Below are positions 1 through 5,185 of a stretch of DNA of 13,620 bases, piece by piece. Position 1 is the first letter of the stretch; each line of letters begins with the position of its first letter. The notes beneath the pieces are model-generated. The model ran no database searches, was not told the DNA's origin, and saw nothing but the letters and a program-made list of their open reading frames with translations. Origin of the DNA: JBBDXA01 sp040902585 (lineage in GTDB: Bacteria; Planctomycetota; Phycisphaerae; Phycisphaerales; Phycisphaeraceae); assembly GCA_040902585.1 (NCBI GenBank), contig JBBDXA010000225.1:1-13620 (forward strand). Reading direction: 5' to 3'. Both the position numbers and the translations under genes were made by a program.

Positions 1-120
1 CGGGTGGCTGGGGCTGAGTCCGCGAAGCCCCGGCCCAGGCGCACGGCGGAATAAGACACGCTTGCCATCAGTGCATCCCACGGCCGGGGCTTGCGCAAAG
101 CCTTCAGCCCCAGCCACCCG
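1..120. repeat. 120-bp palindromic repeat element, copy 1
   Basis: The first 120 bases match 1365-1484 over the full length with 11 differences (about 91%). The ends are inverted: both start, read inwards, with CGGGTGGCTGGGGCTGA (17 bp, perfect in this copy), followed on each arm by a segment containing AGCCCCGGCC, so the single strand can fold into a long imperfect hairpin. No ORF specific to the element is seen, so it resembles a MITE or REP/BIME-type repeat rather than a complete insertion sequence. The element begins at base 1, so its true left edge and any target duplication cannot be seen. It contains an ATG (91) in frame with the next gene, but that start would be repeat DNA. Confidence 0.85.
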
Positions 121-171
121 CCGGCAGCCATTTGCGGTATTTGCCCCCACGTTGAGAAGGGTGTCGCATCA

Positions 172-735
172 ATGGTCACTATTCCCATCCTGTGGACGCG
201 GATCGAGGAATGGTATCGCCACAATGTCCCGGCCGGACATTTTCGAACGAACGGGCCGGCGTCACCAGATCAGATCAAGGCGGCGGAAGCCAGCCTGGAA
301 TTAACACTCCCTCAAGATGTCATCGAGACTTACTTGATCCATAACGGTTCTACAAGCCCGGTTTTTCCATATGGCTACAACCTGTCAACATTGGACGAAA
401 TGAAGAAGGACTGGAGTAGCTGGATGGCGGGAGAACCTGAGGCTCATAAATTGTTGGAAGTGTTGGATCCGATTGAATTGATCCAAAGAGATTATTTCTG
501 GCATCCTCGATGGGTGCCGATTGCAACCAATCAAAGCGGTGATCATGACATTTTGGATCTTGCCCCTGCGGCCGGTGGCACCATTGGCCAAATAATCGAC
601 TTCAGCCACGAAGTTGGAGCATGTCGAGTGGTCGCATCAAGTTGGCGTGACCACCTACAGCAACTGGTTGACGGTTTAGAAAGTGGCAAATATCATTGGG
701 AGGAGAATGGTTGGTGGATTACCCCGGGAGAGTAA
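172..735 (+). CDS. SMI1/KNR4 (SUKH) family protein
   Basis: The predicted product has 187 residues and no signal peptide or membrane segment, so it is probably cytosolic. The family signature is visible: an N-terminal helix pair with GPASPDQIKAAE (28-39) and LPQDVIETYLIHNG (46-59), a central W-P-I-A-T-N-Q-S-G-D strand region (114-124), then IIDFSHEVG and a tryptophan-rich C-terminus (SSWRDHLQQL, WWITPGE). SUKH proteins are often immunity proteins for contact-dependent or polymorphic toxins, but many are orphans of unknown role, and no toxin partner is recognisable here. I chose ATG 172 because the alternative in-frame ATG at 91 lies in the 120-bp repeat, and GAGAAGG (154-160) lies 11 bases upstream of 172. 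The gene sits between direct copies of the repeat together with the Uma2 gene 50 bases downstream, suggesting a shared accessory cassette. The family call is fairly firm; an immunity role is only a possibility. Confidence 0.8.
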   Translation: MVTIPILWTRIEEWYRHNVPAGHFRTNGPASPDQIKAAEASLELTLPQDVIETYLIHNGSTSPVFPYGYNLSTLDEMKKDWSSWMAGEPEAHKLLEVLDPIELIQRDYFWHPRWVPIATNQSGDHDILDLAPAAGGTIGQIIDFSHEVGACRVVASSWRDHLQQLVDGLESGKYHWEENGWWITPGE

Positions 736-770
736 CGCTCGAAATGATTCAGGCCACCCTTCGACCGGAC

Positions 771-776
771 TACAAT
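771..776 (+). promoter_or_regulatory. Possible -10 box for the Uma2 gene
   Basis: TACAAT matches the sigma70 -10 consensus at five of six positions and ends nine bases before ATG 786. A weak -35 candidate, TTCAGG, lies at 748-753 with 17-bp spacing. No Shine-Dalgarno sequence precedes the ATG, so a transcript starting here would have almost no leader. This is based only on motif matching. Confidence 0.25.
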
Positions 777-785
777 TCAACAGCG

Positions 786-1340
786 ATGACAACGACACTC
801 CACATCACCACCGCCGACCAACTGCTTCGCCATGCAAGCGAACTTGGCCCGTGTGAGCTATTCGCTGGACAACTGATTCATAAAAAATTCGCCGGCTTCG
901 ATCAAGGCTGCATCGGATCAACCATTGCGTCCGCGATGTACCTGCACGCCAAACACCATCGCCTCGGCGTGGTCACCAGCGCCGACACCGGTTTCCTCCT
1001 CCGCAAGAATCCCGATACGGTCCTCGCTCCGGACACGGCCTTCGTCGCTAGGGCGCGCATTCCCGCGCACGGCATCCGCGGCTACTTCCCCGGCCCACCC
1101 GACTTGGCCGTCGAAGTCCGCTCCCCGCGCGACACGATCGAGAAGGCCCGCAAGAAAGCGAAACTCTGGATCGAAAGCGGCTGCCGACTCGCCTGGCTGA
1201 TCGATCCCGAACCCAAGGCCGCCTATGTGTTCCGCCCCGGCGCTGCCAAGCCGCTGGTACTCAAAGGCGATGTCGCGCTCGACGGTGAAGAGGTGCTGCC
1301 GGGGTTCAAGTTGGCGCTGGGGGATGTGTTTGAGTGCTAA
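786..1340 (+). CDS. Uma2 family protein (DUF820, PD-(D/E)XK nuclease fold)
   Basis: The product has 184 residues, a normal length for Uma2 (DUF820), a restriction-endonuclease-like family that is very numerous in cyanobacteria and planctomycetes and whose physiological substrate is unknown. Recognisable parts are CELFAGQLI near residue 23 (family pattern YELxxGxLV), APD at 81-83 with the likely catalytic D83, DLAVEVRSP at 106-114 with the likely E110, the lysine-rich helix at 120-126, GCRLAWLIDPEPK and the closing PGFKL segment. Active-site residues therefore look intact. I chose ATG 786 because the family's usual N-terminus begins here; in-frame ATGs at 696 and 744 are earlier and 696 overlaps the SUKH gene. 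The codons for residues 144-184 have a near-copy at 2503-2628. The gene may travel with the SUKH gene between two copies of the 120-bp repeat. Confidence 0.85.
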   Translation: MTTTLHITTADQLLRHASELGPCELFAGQLIHKKFAGFDQGCIGSTIASAMYLHAKHHRLGVVTSADTGFLLRKNPDTVLAPDTAFVARARIPAHGIRGYFPGPPDLAVEVRSPRDTIEKARKKAKLWIESGCRLAWLIDPEPKAAYVFRPGAAKPLVLKGDVALDGEEVLPGFKLALGDVFEC

Positions 1341-1364
1341 GTATTAGAGCCTGCGCCGCCTCGC

Positions 1365-1484
1365 CGGGTGGCTGGGGCTGAGTCCGCGAAGCCCCGGCCC
1401 AGGCGTACGGCGGAATACGACGCTCTCGACATCAGTGCATCCCACGGCCGGCCCTTGCGCAAAACCTCCAGCCCCAGTCACCCG
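1365..1484. repeat. 120-bp palindromic repeat element, copy 2
   Basis: This has the same length and orientation as the copy at 1-120, with 11 differences. Its right arm has decayed slightly (GTCACCCG instead of GCCACCCG, and CCC instead of GGG in the inner stem). It starts 24 bases after the Uma2 stop codon. Having both ends here fixes the unit at 120 bp, since similarity to copy 1 ends with CACCCG on the right. No transposase is nearby, so any mobilisation would depend on factors elsewhere. Confidence 0.85.
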
Positions 1485-1507
1485 ACACACGCCCGGCGTT
1501 CAAAGTT

Positions 1508-1562
1508 GCGCGAAGGACGTACGTCTCACAGTGGGTATCGAAGACTCAGCCCACTTTACGCG
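1508..1562. repeat. Half-element of the same palindromic family (copy A)
   Basis: The core ATCGAAGACTCAGCCCACTT followed by TACGCG resembles 3983-4042 and the right half of 3386-3500, and the rightward end CTTTACGCG matches their CTACGCG ends. The shared core (GGGCTTCG, two variable bases, GACTCAGCCC) is also present in the arms of the 120-bp elements, which places all of them in one superfamily. It lies between the 120-bp copy and the LRR gene. Confidence 0.55.
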
Positions 1563-1597
1563 TGGCAGCGCGGCCTGCCTAACGGGATAAGGCCTCC

Positions 1598-2488
1598 ATG
1601 TTTCACGCGAAGGACGTTACTCTTGTGCTTGTCGCAATTGCCATCACCTTGACGGCTGTTCTATGTGTCTATGTAACGTCCAAGGCCGCAGATCGGTCCT
1701 TTCGCAAGCGCAGTCCCTTACGGCTCGCCTTCCTCCTGGTCCTGGCAATTTACTTGGTTTACGCCGAATCTATATTTCTCATCCACTTTGTGAAATGGAA
1801 CTCAGAGCGCGACAGTGTGAATGCGTTACGAAGCAAGGGAGCGTATTGTGAGAACGACCACAGTGCCAGAGCGAAAGTGGATCGCCCATATCCCTATGGC
1901 TTGTCGTGGGTCGAGGGCTCAATTCCGCGAGGGTTGGCATTCTGTTTTGATCGCGTGACTGAAGTGTCCCTCGCTGGATCATCGTGCTCTGGCGACGACC
2001 TTTCGCTTCTAGAGTCATTCGAATATGTCCAGAAGATCTCGCTTGGGCCCGGCAGGATCGACGGGGCCGACCTTCGTTTACTGCCACATCTTTCTTCCTT
2101 ACGAATACTAGGATTGGGGGGCGTTTCCATTGCAGGCAATGATCTTGCCTCTCTGCTGTCGCATACACAGATCTCAGGTTTGGACTTGCGGGGTGCGACG
2201 GTGACTGATATTGAAGTTGTATTGACAGATGTTGGAAGAATGGGCAATCTGGAAATGCTACTGATCTCACACATGAAGTTGCCGAATGGTAAACTAGGTC
2301 GGAGGGAGTCATTGCAGCGACTTGAGATTCTGTCGCTGGACGATACGAACCTATCCAATGAAGGGTTGCTCGAACTGTCGGGATTGGCCTCCCTACACAG
2401 TCTCCACATTCGTGGCACCCGCGTAACAGAGAGCGGCGTTTCAGAATACCTTAAGAGATGTCCTTCGGTGGATGTGAAGTGGCGATAG
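1598..2488 (+). CDS. Membrane-anchored leucine-rich-repeat protein
   Basis: The product has 296 residues. Two hydrophobic segments at the N-terminus (about 7-28 and 42-66) are probably membrane helices, separated by a short basic loop (SFRKRSPLR). From about residue 119 to the end there are roughly seven irregular leucine-rich repeats, for example LRILGLGGVSIAG, ISGLDLRGATVTD, LEILSLDDTNLSNEGL and LHSLHIRGTRVTESGV. The pattern is like the ribonuclease-inhibitor or GALA-type LRRs common in planctomycetes. Such domains usually bind proteins, and no partner can be named. ATG 1598 has an AAGG-containing stretch five bases upstream. Base composition is visibly less GC-rich than in the respiratory genes, and it sits between repeat copies and a Uma2 remnant, which fits acquired or shuffled DNA. 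Whether the repeats face the periplasm or the cytosol is not clear. Confidence 0.75.
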   Translation: MFHAKDVTLVLVAIAITLTAVLCVYVTSKAADRSFRKRSPLRLAFLLVLAIYLVYAESIFLIHFVKWNSERDSVNALRSKGAYCENDHSARAKVDRPYPYGLSWVEGSIPRGLAFCFDRVTEVSLAGSSCSGDDLSLLESFEYVQKISLGPGRIDGADLRLLPHLSSLRILGLGGVSIAGNDLASLLSHTQISGLDLRGATVTDIEVVLTDVGRMGNLEMLLISHMKLPNGKLGRRESLQRLEILSLDDTNLSNEGLLELSGLASLHSLHIRGTRVTESGVSEYLKRCPSVDVKWR

Positions 2489-2502
2489 CAAGTAGGTAGG
2501 GC

Positions 2503-2628
2503 AAGGCTGCCTATGTGTTCCGCCCCGGCGCTGCCAAGCCGCTGGTACTCAAAGGCGATGTCGCGCTCGACGGCGAAGATGTATGGCCAGGGTTCAAGCT
2601 GGCGGTGAGTGATGTGTACGACCGCTGA
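2503..2628 (+). pseudogene. Truncated Uma2 remnant (C-terminal 41 codons)
   Basis: Reading from AAG 2503 to TGA 2626-2628 gives 41 codons matching residues 144-184 of the Uma2 protein encoded at 786-1340. The first 77 bases are identical to 1215-1291 except for two changes; the rest diverges (EDVWPGFKLAVSDVYDR against EEVLPGFKLALGDVFEC) while keeping frame and the PGFKL signature. There is no start codon, and the PD-(D/E)XK core is missing. It begins 15 bases after the LRR stop. It is best read as the 3' end of a second, paralogous Uma2 gene that lost its 5' part by recombination or insertion. Confidence 0.85.
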
Positions 2629-2644
2629 GAACTCAAGTGCGCAT

Positions 2645-3337
2645 CTACTTCCCCATAGCCCGCTCCTTCGCCTGCTCAATCCTTCGGCGAAGTTTCTCCT
2701 CTTGCTTCTCAATGTCAGCCTGCGGGATTTTCTCGATCGCCACCTCATACATGTCGCCCGGATCGGGCACATACACCCAGCGGTTATTCATGAAGAAGAA
2801 CGGCCCCATCGACTGAGCGCCATTCGGGGCCTTCCACCGGATGTTCAAAATGTAGACCGGCACGCCCTTGGGAAACACTGCACGCTTGCTGTCGAGCGCG
2901 CGCTTGTCCATTTCGTGGAGTCCTTCACCAGTCGGATGGTTCGCGTCCACTGCCGCGATCGTGTCGATGAGCAGCCGTTTCGACCGGTCCGCGTTCCGCA
3001 GCTTCTCCAGTTCGATCTGTAAATCGATCATCATTTGCATCCGCTCCGCCTGATCGTTGAAGATGGCTTTGACATCATCGCGGTTGACGTAAATCAGGCC
3101 CATCATTTTGTCGCGCTGGACGGCATCGCTGAGTTGGTCCGCCTGATGCCAGGCGAGGTAGGTGGCGATCAGCGATTCGCCCGTCGGGCTTTGGCCGTAG
3201 TCGACGGGCGGCGGCTTGCTTTGCGCGGCAGTATCCGCGCGATCGCGGGTGACCTCCGGCTCGGGGGAACGCCCGCATCCAAGAATCATGTAAAGAGATA
3301 TCAGCAAAGCAAGGCGTGTTGAGTGAGTTGCAGTCAT
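2645..3337 (-). CDS. Putative lipoprotein of unknown function
   Basis: The product has 230 residues and I do not recognise a family. The N-terminus has a basic-polar start, a hydrophobic stretch and ILGC ending at C21, a lipobox-like site (Leu at -2 is unusual), followed by a Pro/Glu-rich linker. It is therefore probably secreted and lipid-anchored. The middle is helical and rich in Asp, Gln and Met. A segment around residues 166-195 (VPVYILNIRWKAPNG, FFFMNNRWVYVPDP) looks like a beta-strand pair. The last 28 residues are a charged helix, possibly coiled coil (EKQEEKLRRRIEQAKER). I chose ATG 3337; an upstream in-frame ATG at 3433 lies inside a palindromic repeat and would add a segment translated from repeat DNA ahead of the signal peptide. 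No clear ribosome-binding site is visible. Confidence 0.65.
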   Translation of the reverse strand: MTATHSTRLALLISLYMILGCGRSPEPEVTRDRADTAAQSKPPPVDYGQSPTGESLIATYLAWHQADQLSDAVQRDKMMGLIYVNRDDVKAIFNDQAERMQMMIDLQIELEKLRNADRSKRLLIDTIAAVDANHPTGEGLHEMDKRALDSKRAVFPKGVPVYILNIRWKAPNGAQSMGPFFFMNNRWVYVPDPGDMYEVAIEKIPQADIEKQEEKLRRRIEQAKERAMGK

Positions 3338-3385
3338 AGTGGGTCCGCTCAATTCTGATGGAACAGTGAGCGCGCAGGGCTGATC

Positions 3386-3500
3386 GCATAGGGCGGGCTG
3401 AGGGCTCGGCGAAGCCCACCGCCGCACGCCCAATGTTCAGCTCTGCGTGGAACGAAGGACGGCCCACGGCGGGCTTCGAAGACTCAGGTCGGTCTACGCG
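3386..3500. repeat. Palindromic repeat element, two-armed copy (B/D)
   Basis: The left arm, read as its complement, is GGTGGGCTTCG, a variable part, then TCAGCCCGCCCTATGCG; the right arm is GCGGGCTTCGAAGACTCAG followed by GTCGGTCTACGCG. The two ends are inverted imperfect copies (CGCATAG... against CGCGTAG...), giving a unit of about 115 bp with the same architecture as the 120-bp elements. It fills most of the gap between the putative lipoprotein and zinc-ribbon genes. The boundaries are approximate. Confidence 0.55.
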
Positions 3501-3545
3501 CCGAAGCCCGTCCTGCTTGCCGGCCCGGGGTCTGTGAGCTACCCG

Positions 3546-3881
3546 CTAAATCCACTGCTCTAACTGCCCCTCGACCGCTTGCATGTTGCCGCCGCACTTC
3601 GGACAGGGGCTGCCCGACGACCACGGCACCCCGCCCGGGTGCCTGCACGATGGGCAAAGGCCAAATTCCTTCTCGGCCTCCAGCAGTTCCTCGACCCGGC
3701 TGGGCGGGAGCAGGCCGGGCAGCATGTCCTTGCACCACAAGCTCAGTTCCACGTCGTCGAGCTTCTGGCAGTGCGGGCAGTACCGCGTCTCCGTCTCGAC
3801 GTAGAACCCTTGGTCCTTGCCGCCACTGACGGTGGCTTCGAGGCGACACGATTCGCAGTGGTACGTCCGTCGCCATCCCAT
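3546..3881 (-). CDS. Small zinc-ribbon protein
   Basis: The product has 111 residues and four CxxC knuckles: C9/C12, C35/C38, C76/C79 and C93/C96. The first two pairs and the last two pairs each look like one zinc ribbon, joined by an acidic helical spacer (SRVEELLEAEKEFG). The second ribbon has the rubredoxin-like form CPSC then CPKCGGNM. Such proteins bind nucleic acid or proteins, or are simply small metal-binding modules; nothing here tells which. No signal peptide is present, so it is cytosolic. I chose ATG 3881 rather than TTG 3887 two codons upstream; GAGG lies seven bases before the ATG. Its upstream region has a 31-bp element (3932-3962) also found upstream of the next minus-strand gene. 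Confidence 0.7.
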   Translation of the reverse strand: MGWRRTYHCESCRLEATVSGGKDQGFYVETETRYCPHCQKLDDVELSLWCKDMLPGLLPPSRVEELLEAEKEFGLCPSCRHPGGVPWSSGSPCPKCGGNMQAVEGQLEQWI

Positions 3882-3931
3882 TGGCAAGCCTCGTGCCCGA
3901 ACTCAGTTTAGACGACCTACCGGTTGAATCA

Positions 3932-3962
3932 CGCTTCCAACCGCGATCCCCTCATTCTACTC
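3932..3962 (-). promoter_or_regulatory. Shared 31-bp upstream element, copy 1
   Basis: This segment matches 4578-4608 at 27 of 31 positions. On the minus strand it contains TAGAAT (3959 to 3954), a -10-like hexamer, followed by a GC-rich part including TCGCGGTTGGA. It sits about 50 bases upstream of the zinc-ribbon start. It may be a common promoter or operator, or a short dispersed repeat. Confidence 0.4.
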
Positions 3963-3982
3963 GCTCAATCGGCATTCAACGA

Positions 3983-4042
3983 CGCGTGAAGGAACAATGG
4001 GCGTCCAGCGGTGGGCTTCGAAGACTCAGCCCAACCTACGCG
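3983..4042. repeat. Half-element of the palindromic family (copy C)
   Basis: The stretch ending in GGGCTTCGAAGACTCAGCCC, AACC and TACGCG closely matches the right half of 3386-3500 and the segment at 1508-1562. No matching left arm is seen to its left, so this is a solo half or a decayed unit. An ATG inside it (3997) opens a spurious plus-strand frame starting MGVQRWAS, which parallels the MGVRRWAS frame at 3433 in the two-armed element. Confidence 0.55.
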
Positions 4043-4124
4043 CTGAAGTTGCAAGGACGTTGAAGCTCGCCAAACCAGGATGGCGGCCCCGGTCAGCGTC
4101 AGCCGATGGTTCGCCAGCCCACAC

Positions 4125-4514
4125 TTACGGTTTGTACTCCAACCCGACGGGCATGTCCTTCCACTTCTTCGAGCCGCCATCGGGAATTAGTTCTACCCAG
4201 AATCTTTTGGGAGGCTGGCCCAGTTCAACTCCTGCTTTGGCTTTGCTATTCAACGGAAACTTCATCAGACCCACCACGACAATGGTGCCATCCTTGCGTC
4301 GGTCGATTGACTGAAATGCAAAGGTAACATCGGATCGACCGCCCTCAAGTACTTCGAGCAAGCGATTGATGGCGATTTCCTTGATCTCAATATCGTCGAT
4401 GGCGTCCGCTGGGATCGTTGCATCGCGACTTGCCTTGGCGAAAAGCATGCCAACGGCGAGGCCCAGGGCCATGCACAGTGCGCCGACGACTACGTGAGAA
4501 ACGGTTTTGGTCAC
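4125..4514 (-). CDS. Membrane-anchored hypothetical protein
   Basis: The product has 129 residues and I recognise no family. Residues 7-26 form one hydrophobic segment, either an uncleaved signal anchor or a signal peptide, preceded by a short positively charged start. The rest is a small globular domain with a helix (IKEIAINRLLEVLEGG) followed by alternating strands (SDVTFAFQSIDRR, GTIVVVGLMKFPLN, KRFWVELIPDGG). It would lie outside the cytoplasm. The start is GTG at 4514, supported by an exact AGGAG six bases upstream (4525 to 4521), the clearest Shine-Dalgarno sequence in this half of the window. A 31-bp element shared with the zinc-ribbon gene lies about 64-94 bases upstream, so the two genes may be controlled alike. 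Confidence 0.65.
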   Translation of the reverse strand: MTKTVSHVVVGALCMALGLAVGMLFAKASRDATIPADAIDDIEIKEIAINRLLEVLEGGRSDVTFAFQSIDRRKDGTIVVVGLMKFPLNSKAKAGVELGQPPKRFWVELIPDGGSKKWKDMPVGLEYKP

Positions 4515-4577
4515 GTTCTACTCCTGAACGACGCTCACCTGCCGAACTCGTGTTTATCCAATCCACAGATGGAATAA

Positions 4578-4608
4578 CGCCTCCAACCGCGACCCTTTCA
4601 TTCTACTC
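4578..4608 (-). promoter_or_regulatory. Shared 31-bp upstream element, copy 2
   Basis: Four differences from 3932-3962. On the minus strand TAGAAT reads from 4605 to 4600. If it is a -10 box, the transcript of the gene starting at 4514 would have a leader of about 80 bases. No good -35 hexamer is seen at 17 bp. Confidence 0.4.
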
Positions 4609-4789
4609 CGCTGCCGTGCGAAGCGTGACGCGCATTCCAAACCGCCGGGCTCGCCGCGCCGAACCATCACTCGACATGCAATCAACCCCGTTCGGCAAAC
4701 GTTAACCCCTCATCCGCCCCCGGCGGCGGCGCGGTCCCTGCGCCCTGATCCGCCCGATCCGCCCCTCGCCAAGCCGACTTCCGTGGCGA

Positions 4790-4997
4790 GGTGGACACGA
4801 TTTTGTCCGAGGTAGACACCCCGATAGACACTAGGGGCCATTTATAAACGCCGTAGAATTCATAGCTTAAAACTGGGTAGACAAGGTAGCCACGGGGTAG
4901 ACACGAGGTAGACACGATGCAAACCGATAGCCAAAAACGACTTATATCGAAACAGGCCCTAAGAGGGGGGAGGGGGGTAGGTAGACACGTGTCTACC
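4790..4997. repeat. Phased GGTAGACAC nonamer array with terminal 18-bp palindrome
   Basis: Direct copies start at 4790 (GGTGGACAC), 4811, 4823 (GATAGACAC), 4876 (GGTAGACAA), 4885 (GGTAGCCAC), 4896, 4907 and 4980; four are exact and each variant has one change. The last is joined to an exact inverted copy, giving GGTAGACACGTGTCTACC (4980-4997), a perfect palindrome. Offsets from the first copy (21, 33, 86, 95, 106, 117, 190) are all close to whole multiples of a 10.5-bp helical turn. This is the pattern expected of a protein-binding array such as an operator, iterons or transposon-end sites. The function is unknown. Confidence 0.75.
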
Positions 4998-5185
4998 TTC
5001 CTGTCGCCCGGCGAAAAAATGCTTTCGCAAATCGCCTCGGCTCGAACGTGCTTGGAGGAGTCTTATCGGTCCACTACACTGGCAATCCGGTGGGATAACC
5101 TGAATTGCAATGCGGAATCGGCCGATCTTACTTCGGCAACCTCACCGCCTTGCTGACTCTCAAACCCTTTCGAAGGAAACGAGCG

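Larger units (their letters stand above)
4515..5185. other. 671-base intergenic region without a convincing gene
   Basis: This gap separates the minus-strand GTG start at 4514 from the plus-strand adaptor start at 5186. It contains the second 31-bp upstream element (4578-4608), a GC-rich stretch, the GGTAGACAC array (4790-4997), an AT-rich pocket inside that array (about 4838-4874) and a purine run of two G6 tracts (4965-4977). A possible promoter for the adaptor gene is TTGGAG (5052-5057), 17 bases, TACACT (5075-5080), which is weak. ORFs of about 80 codons in either direction here show no plausible protein character. Confidence 0.6.

Noticed and set aside
172..1340. SUKH and Uma2 as a toxin-antitoxin pair
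   Set aside because: The genes are 50 bases apart, neither family is known to pair with the other, and the SUKH role needs a toxin not present here.
1..1484. Composite transposon
   Set aside because: No transposase lies in or next to either repeat, and target duplications cannot be judged as the left edge is missing.
1894..2772. A 292-residue minus-strand frame opposite the LRR gene
   Set aside because: It is rich in Arg and Ser with no domain, crosses the Uma2 remnant, and the plus strand has clear LRR and membrane-helix patterns.
4963..4981. G-quadruplex
   Set aside because: Two G6 tracts separated by one A, without four separate G3 runs with loops; a quadruplex is doubtful.
4790..4997. 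CRISPR array
   Set aside because: Repeat units are 9 bp, spacers vary from 0 to 64 bp, and no cas gene is present.
4682..5156. Frames of about 80 codons in both directions across the nonamer array
   Set aside because: They translate the repeats (VST, VDT-like runs) and show no conserved features; no ribosome-binding site.
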